Source of the DNA: Zoroaster sp. YZ-2022 | Lineage: Eukaryota > Echinodermata > Asteroidea > Forcipulatida > Zoroasteridae | Assembly: GCA_029582265.1 (NCBI GenBank) | Contig: CM055823.1 | Coordinates: forward strand, 5,766,001 to 5,830,000 | DNA length: 64,000 nt | Direction of reading: 5' to 3' | Shown: one piece after another, positions 29,201 to 38,600 of the stretch | How positions within the stretch are numbered: position 1 is the stretch's first letter | How the letters are laid out: each line of letters opens with the position of its first letter | Translations under genes and position numbers: made by a program | The notes under the pieces: model-generated | Database searches by the model: none | Told to the model about the DNA's origin: nothing | The model's input: the letters and a program-made list of their open reading frames with translations, nothing else

Positions 29201-32100
29201 AATGTACCTTGTTCTCTTTGTTCACCCCCAAAATGTACCTTGTTCATTTTGTTCACCCCCCAAAAATGTACCTTGTTCACTTTGCTAACCCCCCAAAAAT
29301 GTACCTTGTTCACTTTGCTAACCCCCCAAAATGCACCTTGTTCACTTTGTTAACCCCCCAAAAATGTACCTTGTTCATTTTGTTCACCCCCAAAAATGTA
29401 CCTTGTTCACTTTGTTAACCCCCAAAATGTACCTTGTTCATTTTGTTAACCCCCCAAAATGTACTTTGTTCATTTAGATAACCCCCCAAAATGTACCTTG
29501 TTCTCTTTGTTCACCCCCAAAATGTACCTTGTTCATTTTGTTCACCCCCCAAAAATGTACCTTGTTCATTTTGTTAACCCCCCAAAATGTACCTTGTTCA
29601 CTTTGTTAACCCCCCAAAATGTACCTTGTTCATTTTGTTCACCCCCAAAATGTACCTTGTTCACTTTGTTAACCCCCCAAAATGTACCTTGTTCATTTTG
29701 TTCACCCCAAAATGTACCTTGTTCACTTAGTTAACCCCCCAAAAATGTACCTTGTTCACTTTGTTAACCCCCCAAAATGTACCTTGTTCACTTTGTTAAC
29801 CCCCCAAAATGTACTTTGTTCATTTTGTTCACCCCTCAAAATGTACCTTGTTCATTTTGTTAACCCCCCAAAATGTACCTTGTTCACTTTGTTAATCCCC
29901 CAAAATGTACCTTGTTCACTTTGTTAACCCCCCAAAATGTACCTTGTTCATTTTGTCCACCCCAAAATGTACCTTGTTCATTTTGTTAACCCCCCAAAAT
30001 GTACCTTGTTCATTTTGTTCACCCCCCAAAATGTGCCTTGTTCACTTTGTTAACCCCCCAAAATGTACCTTGTTCTCTTTGTTCACCCCCAAAATGTACC
30101 TTGTTCACTTTGTTCACCCCAAAATGTACCTTGTTCACTTTGTTAACCTAACCCCCCAAAATGTACCTTGTTCACTTTGTTAACCCCCAAAATGTACCTT
30201 GTTCATTTTGTTCACCCCAAAATGTACCTTGTTCACTTAGTTAACCCCCAAAATGTACCTTGTTCACTTTGTTAACCCCCCAAAATGTACCTTGTTCACT
30301 TTGTTAACCCCCCAAAATGTACTTTGTTCATTTTGTTCACCCCTCAAAATGTACCTTGTTCATTTTGTTAACCCCCCAAAATGTACCTTGTTCACTTTGT
30401 TAATCCCCCAAAATGTACCTTGTTCACTTTGTTAACCCCCCAAAATGTACCTTGTTCACTTTGTTAACCCCCCAAAATGTACTTTGTTCATTTTGTTCAC
30501 CCCCCAAAATGTACCTTGTTCACTTTGCTAACCCCCCAAAATGCACCTTGTTCACTTTGTTAACCCCCCAAAAATGTACCTTGTTCATTTTGTTCACCCC
30601 CAAAAATGTACCTTGTTCACTTTGTTAACCCCCCAAAAATGTACCTTGTTCATTTTGTTAACCCCCCAAAATGTACTTTGTTCATTTCGCTAACCCCCCA
30701 AAATGTACCTTGTTCTCTTTGTTCACCCCCAAAATGTACCTTGTTCATTTTGTTCACCCCCCAAAAATGTACCTTGTTCACTTTGCTAACCCCCCAAAAT
30801 GCACCTTGTTCACTTTGTTAACCCCCCAAAAATGTACCTTGTTCATTTTGTTCACCCCCAAAAATGTACCTTGTTCACTTTGTTAACCCCCCAAAAATGT
30901 ACCTTGTTCATTTTGTTCACCCCCAAAAATGTACCTTGTTCACTTAGTTAACCCCCCAAAAATGTACCTTGTTCACTTTGTTAACCCCCCAAAATGTACC
31001 TTGTTCACTTTGTTAACCCCCCAAAATGTACTTTGTTCATTTTGTTCACCCCTCAAAATGTACCTTGTTCATTTTGTTAACCCCCCAAAATGTACCTTGT
31101 TCACTTTGTTAATCCCCCAAAATGTACCTTGTTCACTTTGTTAACCCCCCAAAATGTACCTTGTTCATTTTGTCCACCCCCCAAAATGTACCTTGTTCAT
31201 TTTGTTAACCCCCCAAAATGTACCTTGTTCATTTTGTTCACCCCCCAAAATGTGCCTTGTTCACTTTGTTAACCCCCCAAAATGTACCTTGTTCTCTTTG
31301 TTCACCCCCAAAATGTACCTTGTTCACTTTGTTCACCCCCCAAAAATGTACCTTGTTCACTTTGTTAACCTAACCCCCCAAAATGTACCTTGTTCACTTT
31401 GTTAACCCCCCAAAAATGTACCTTGTTCATTTTGTTCACCCCCAAAAATGTACCTTGTTCACTTAGTTAACCCCCCAAAAATGTACCTTGTTCACTTTGT
31501 TAACCCCCCAAAATGTACCTTGTTCACTTTGTTAACCCCCCAAAATGTACTTTGTTCATTTTGTTCACCCCTCAAAATGTACCTTGTTCATTTTGTTAAC
31601 CCCCCAAAATGTACTTTGTTCACTTTGTTAACGGCCCCCACAATGTACTTTGTTCATTTTGTTCACTCCCCAAAATGTACCTTGCTCACTTTGTTAACCC
31701 CCCAAAATGTACTTTGTTCATTTTGTTCACCCCCAAAATGTACCTTGTTCACTTTGTTCACCCCCAAAAATGTACCTTGTTCATTTTGTTCACCCCAAAA
31801 AATGTACCTTGTTCATTTTGTTCACCCCCCAAAATGTGCCTTGTTCACTTTGTTAACCCCCCAAAATGTACCTTGTTCTCTTTGTTCACCCCCAAAATGT
31901 ACCTTGTTCACTTTGTTCACCCCCCAAAAATGTACCTTGTTCACTTTGTTAGCCTAACCCCCCAAAATGTACCTTGTTCACTTTGTTAACCACCCAAAAT
32001 GTACCTTGTTCACTTTGTTCACCCCCCAAAAATGTACCTTGTTCACTTTGTTAACCTAACCCCCCAAAATGTACCTTGTTCATTTTGTTCACCCCCAAAA
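26208..32100 (+). repeat. 32-bp minisatellite, about 180 copies, with higher-order structure
   Basis: Unit CCCCCCAAAATGTACCTTGT plus TCATTTTGTTCA, varying as TTCA/TTAA/TCCA, ATTTT/ACTTT and 5-6 C. Larger blocks recur: 27459-27902 matches 28685-29128 (shift 1226), 27944-28159 matches 28202-28417 (shift 258), and 28137-28675 matches 30606-31144 (shift 2469). On the minus strand each unit carries a G5-6 run. No gene: the many open frames are the repeat. Confidence 0.97.
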
Positions 32101-32575
32101 ATTATTATGAGTGCACATTCATGGGTCATTCCACCAGGTTGGGGCAAGCTTTGTGACATGGTGTTCTTGTTACGTAGGTAGATGTACCATTCATTATCAT
32201 TATTATGAGTGCACATTCTTGGGTCATTCCACCAGGTTGGGGCAAGCTTTGTGACATGGTGTCCTTGTTACGTAGGTAGATGTACCATTCATTATCCTTT
32301 TTATGAGTGCACATTCTTGGGTCATTCCACCAGGTTGGGGCAAGCTTTGTGACATGGTGTCCTTGTTATGTATGTAGATGTACCATTCATTATCCTTATT
32401 ATGAATGCACATTCTCAGTTCTCCTTCAAATTAGAATGAAATCATTCTCTGTGCCTTGAATAGGAAGTTACAATAATGTAAATTTATGAGTCATAATAAA
32501 AGGTGCATTTACCAGCGTAACAAGGGACACCTATCACAAAGCTTGCCCGAACCTGGTGGAATGACTCACAAATGT
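32101..32575. repeat. About 91-bp tandem repeat (3 copies) and an inverted relic
   Basis: Unit GGGTCATTCCACCAGGTTGG, GGCAAGCTTTGTGACATGGT, ATGTACCATTCATTATC. At 32518-32575 part of it returns inverted (AAGCTTGCCC...CCTGGTGGAATGAC), so the block is a foldback element with one arm amplified. It sits just upstream of the first BAX coding exon. Confidence 0.75.
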
Positions 32576-32645
32576 TGACCTGCCCTTTAAAATTAAAGAA
32601 AAATATCACAATTTTCTATTTCATTTGTGTGGTGTTTTTTTGTAG

Positions 32646-35600
32646 AAGTGATTAGGTTGAGTGACAACAGTTAAGTATGGCTGAAGGTGGCGATGAGACG
32701 CCAATAGATGGTAAGACGTTAACCCTAACTCCCTAAGCCCACTTGCCCACACACAACCTCAATCCTCCAATATCCTTCAGTAGTAAAGCAAGCACAATGA
32801 CCACTACCATTGGTACGCAGACTACATTAACCCTATAACTCCCTAAGCCCACTTGCCCACACACAACCTCAATCCTCCAATATCCTTCAGTAGTAAAGCA
32901 AGCACAATGACCAGTACCATTGGTATGCAGACTACATTAACCCTATAACTCCCTAAGCCCACTTGCCCACACACAACCTCAATCATCCAATATCCTTCAA
33001 TAGTAAAGCAAGCACTATGACCACTATCATTGGTATGCAGACTACATTAACCCTATAACTCCCTAAGCCCACTTGCCCACACACAACCTCAATCCTCCAA
33101 TATCCTTCAGTAGTAAAGCAAGCACAATGACCACTACCATTGGTACGCAGACTACATTAACCCTATAACTCCCTACTATACACAACCTCAATCCTCCAAT
33201 ATCCTTCAGTAGTAAAGCAAGCACAATGACCACTACCATTGGTATGCAGACTACATTAACCCTATAACTCCCTAAGCCCGCTTGCCCACACACAACCTCA
33301 ATCCTCCAATATCCTTCAGTAGTAAAGCAAGCACAATGACCAGTACCATTGGTATGCAGACTACATTAACCCTATAACTCCCTAAGCCCACTTGCCCACA
33401 CACAACCTCGATCCTCCAATATCCTTCAATAGTAAAGCAAGCACAATGACCACTATCATTGGTACGCAGACTACATTAACCCCCAACTCCCTACATCCAC
33501 TTGCCCACACACAACCTCAATCCTCCAATATCCTTCAGTAGTAAAGCAAGCACAATGACCACTACCATTGGTATGCAGACTACATTAACCCTATAACTCC
33601 CTAAGCCCACTTGCCCACACACAACCTCAATCCTCCAATATCCTTCAGTAGTAAAGCAAGCACAATGACCACTATCATTGGTATGCAGACTACATTAACC
33701 CTATAACTCCCTAAGCCCACTTGACCACACATAACCTCAATCCTCCAATATCCTTCAGTAGTAAAGCAAGCACAATGACCACTATCATTGGTATGCAGAC
33801 TACATTAGCCCTAACTCCCTAAGCATTTTTACTAGAAACCTTCCTCAACCTATCAAATCCCAACACCATGGTTGACTGTTGCTGGTTTACAGTACTCAAC
33901 CCATCAAACTCCAACAGTCCACTTGCCATAACAGTACTCAACCCATCAAACTCCAACAGTCCACTTGCCATAACAGTACTCAACCCATCAAACTCCAACA
34001 GTCCACTTGCCATAACAGTACTCAACCCATCAAACTCCAACAGTCCACTTGCCATAACAGTACTCAACCCGTCAAACTCCAACAGGCCCTTAGCTGTTGG
34101 ATTTTGATTGAGTGGGTAGTACACACATGGCCCAAAGTAAAGTTTGAACACTGGAGTCACACAGTACTCAACCCATCATAATCCAACAATTGTTTTCATA
34201 CTAAAAAAACTTAACTATACAAAAACTAAAACACCCTATGGAATAAATGGTAGGTTCTAGTTGTATGATGTTAGACACAATGCCAAGCATATACCTAAGT
34301 ACAATATTTGCCTTTATCAGTTGTTTATTACAGCAGGTTGCATGTATACACACACTCTCTCCACTCAAAGTCTAACAATGTTGCATGCTAGTAGAACCAC
34401 CGTCCTCACTCAATCAAAATCCAACACTGTTACTGCACACATACAGTACTCATCCAGCCATATTCCAACACTTTACACATGCCATATCAGAAGTACACAG
34501 TACTCAACCCATCAAACTCCAACAATCCCTGGTGTTGGAGTTTGGCTGGATGGGGATCGTTAGGTTTAACCATATAACTCCCTAAGCCCGCTTGCCCACA
34601 CACAACCTCAATCCTCCAATATCCTTCAGTAGTAAAGCAAGCACAATGATCACTACCATTGGTATGCAGACGACATGCATGCACACATGTGATTCTAATC
34701 TGAGATACATGTATATGGCCTAGGGTCAGGGACCCTCCCTGCATGCATGGAGCAATAAACAGTGTCCACTGATCCAAGCACTGACCTTGCAATCACTACA
34801 ACAAACATGGATGTACATGTACATGTACCATGGAAAGGCAAGCATGCCTAATAACCTCAATCCTCCAAAATCCTTCACTTTAGCAAAGAGCATGTAGCAT
34901 GTAACCTCAATCCTTCAAAATCCTTCACTTTGGCAAAGAGGATTTTGGAGGATTTGGGTAGGGTTAATGATGGTATCAAATATCCTTGAAATATGTGCAT
35001 ATGTACGAAAAGGAAAGTAGGCCTAATAACCTCAATCCTCCAGAATCATTTTTTTGGACAGACCAACATGTACCATGTAACCTCAATCTTCCATTTTCAT
35101 CCAGTGTCAAAATATAACCTGATCACCTCGATCCTCCATTATCCACCAAGCAAATAATCACATTTGCCCTCAATCCTTCTAAATCCTTTACCACTGCAAT
35201 TTCCTAATAACCTCAGTCCTTCAAAATCCTTCAGTTATGCAAAGAGGATCAACAATCAAAAACTGATGTTGACGTTCAGAGCTACAGTAGGAGGGTTTTA
35301 ATAAATAAGAAATAATTAATTTAGCTAATAATTTCATTGATCAGATGTCGACGAAGGCATTCCACAGTTCCAACGCCAACTCAGCCACCAGGAGATAGGC
35401 GATCAAGCTACCGTCCTCCTTCGCCATTTCATCATTGACCGGTTCGAACGGGATTCCATCGTGAATGCGCCTCGGGCGGAGGACTTGGGTGTGGTCCCAC
35501 CGGGCCAGGAAGAGGTCTGGAGGAGGGTCGGTTCAACCCTTCGTGAGATTGGAGATATCCTTGATCAAGACAGAGAACTACAAAGGTACCTCTTGCTAAC

Positions 35601-38600
35601 AAATTATTCCTGGGCGTAAATCCCAGTTGGGTGCGGTATATTTAGCCATTGATGTATTTTATTAACTATTGATGCACTTTAGTGGAAAGTTGCTGAACAG
35701 GTCAAAACCAGTCAACTGCCTGTTTTGAATGTTGACCCAAATGTGCACACAGGGGCATTTTTGACCACCCTCAACAATACCAGTCAATACTATCACCAAT
35801 CAAAAACAGTAATGTTTGACAGTGTTTGACTTTTAAGTGCACGAGATATAGCTTGGCAAGTACATCAAAATTTTGACTGATTTTGACCCTTGTAGTAGTA
35901 ATAAATTGTAAAACAACCAGATGAAGACCCAAAGGTATTTCAATTCTTGTGTTTATTTGCTTCGATTGTCCATGACACATCTCAGGTATTACTTTTCAAA
36001 ATATAAATGTTGTCCCTTCCCTAAAACTATTTTTTTAAACTTATTTTTTTACTCTTTTTTTTTTACTCTTTTTTTTTTCTTAATGATAAATTCCGTGCCA
36101 ACAGATTTGAGTGTCGTGGAGTATCATGGCCGAGTGGTTTAGTGCATCGGACTCAAGTTCTGGTGTTGTCAGAATGTGGGTTTGAATCCCGGCCTGGCCG
36201 GTCTCGACTCTTGTGTTCCTAAGCAAGACACTTAACCATTATTGCTTCATCCTTTGGATGGGACATTAACCCTAACCACCCCAAATCCATCAAAATCCTC
36301 CAAGGGGACCTTTTTTTTGGGGGGGGGGGGGGAATTCAGCACTGTTGGAAACTGGTACTTTCACCTCTTCAAATGGGGCAAAATTACTACCTGGCAAGAA
36401 GTACAGGCCATAAGTGCTGAATATGAAAGATCAACGAAAATGCATGGTGCATTTTGAAGATAAGGGCATGTTTCCAAAAGTGCACTGATGGATTTTGGAG
36501 GATTCAGGAAGGTTCCTAGCCAGAATACCTAGGTTGTTAGGGTTAAGAAGGTTCCTAGCCAGAATACCTAGGGGGTTAGGGTTCAGGAAGGTTCCTAGGG
36601 GGTAAGGGTTAAGCCATAGGTCCCGTGTACTAGATTATTAAAGTAATGCACGTAAAAGAACCCAGAACACTAATATCGTGGAAGAGTTGGGGTTTACTTC
36701 GGTGTTTCTGGTTCATAGCAAGTGTCCTTATTTACAGGTTTCCTCAGGCTTCAGGCTACAGTGCTTAAGTGTGCTTTTGAGGAATCCTTGGTTTCATTAC
36801 CAGAAATGTATAATAATAAGAATAATAATATATATTTTTTTTTCACTTTATTTTCAGAATGATAAATTCTGTGCCGACAGATTCCCCAATAGAAGCTATC
36901 ATAGCTGTCGCACATGTTATATTTGGTGACGGGGAAATTCACTGGGGACGTATCATTGGATTATTCTATTTCGCATACAGAATGTGTGTTAGGGTAAGTC
37001 ATTGCTGTATTCTCTCTGTGCGCATTGTAGCCCTCTTGTGGTGGAACTAGGGCTGTGCGTTTTCGGATATGTTTTGGAACCGGATCAAGAAACTTAGGAT
37101 ACCCGGATATCCGTTTTAATTTTCATTGTCAACAATATTTTTTTTATTAAAACCCTCCTACACATGGAGGCCACTCCGATCCACAAAATTCTGTTCTTTA
37201 GCAACCTTCAGTACATACATGTACAAGCCTGCTGTCTTTTCCAAGTAATCTTACAAAATCAACTTTGTGCCACCCAAGGCCACTGTAAATGTTTGAACAT
37301 ATTAGTATGGCCTGCAATGTATCGATGGGAGACCACCTTACCCTGCAATCTCAGTGGTGTGACAGTGCAAAGAAGGGTAACCATAGGAGGCCACTGGCAA
37401 CAGCTAATGGCTTGGAGTGGCCTGAATGGGTTGTTTCAAAAATTGCACTGATTGTAGGAGGGTTAAATTAATTAATTTAATGTGGACATTCCCTATAATA
37501 ATATCCCCTCTATTAACCATGGGTGAGATTTGTCCGGATTTTTCCGGATTTCCGGATTTTTCATATTGGTGTTGGTTTTATTTGTGGAATAATATTCACG
37601 CGTGACTTGGCGATGTCACTCCCTCTGAAATATTGCGGGTAGCACAATGATTACGTGGGAGTAATTGTATTGAAAGTAACGGCAGACTATGCATCTTGAC
37701 TTGTATTCCAACGCGCAGGCAGGGTACACATAGCGACGTTGTAACCACGTGTACGTGTACATGTACGTGTACACTCAGACTGTACTGTACATGTACAGTA
37801 CATGCGTTTAATGTAGCGATAAAACATGGGCGCCAGTTGATTTGAAATGCAGCGTATGGTTTTCAACAAGCAAATCGTTGGAGGTTTTGCGGTATTTAAG
37901 ACTTACCTGACCTACGATAATTACGTAAAATGGCACATCAAATAATTGACCGAGATGGGGACCTGTCTGTTGACAAAGGCGCAAAAAATCCGTGGAAATT
38001 TTCGTGGTTGGAGACGGAGATGGATCGTACGGCGACGAAAGGGAAGGCGATATATTACAGGCATGTGTGATATACATGTTAACAAAATTTTGTGGATTTT
38101 TCATTATTGTCCGGTCTCACCCCTGATTAACAGCTCATGGCACACACTCCCAGTGCAGACATAAAGCATGCACTAATCCAGTAACTGCAAACAATAGGCA
38201 AACATTGTATCACACTGAATCAGTTGGAGGAAAGTGTGTGGAAACTGTCAGTAAAATACTACAAAGGCGTTATCTAGTGTAGTCTCTTGAATCTCTTCTT
38301 GACAAAATAAAATTGTAAAAGTGTAACCATTACATTATTCAAGAGTCACAGATTTCTGTTGGCACCGCTCAAATGTTAAGTCCGAATTTTAAAGAGTCGT
38401 TTATGAGTAAATTGGAACCGAAAAATGGAACCGGGTATTGACAGTTTTGGTCGGGTACACGGATACCCAGCCCAGCCTTACGTGGAACCACACCCAGTCT
38501 CATTTTTCTGTACTCGTACTCACGAAAAAGTACTGGACTACAACTGTAGAATTAGAGTACTCCTACTCGTTGTTGAGTACATTTCTTGTACTCGTACTCG

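Noticed and set aside
26208..32100. CRISPR-like array
   Set aside because: Units are head-to-tail without unique spacers, in a eukaryotic intron; a minisatellite.
26225..32181. Dozens of ORFs with YLVHFVNPPKCTLF-type repeats
   Set aside because: Translation of the 32-bp tandem array; phase drifts every three units and neither strand is favoured by content.
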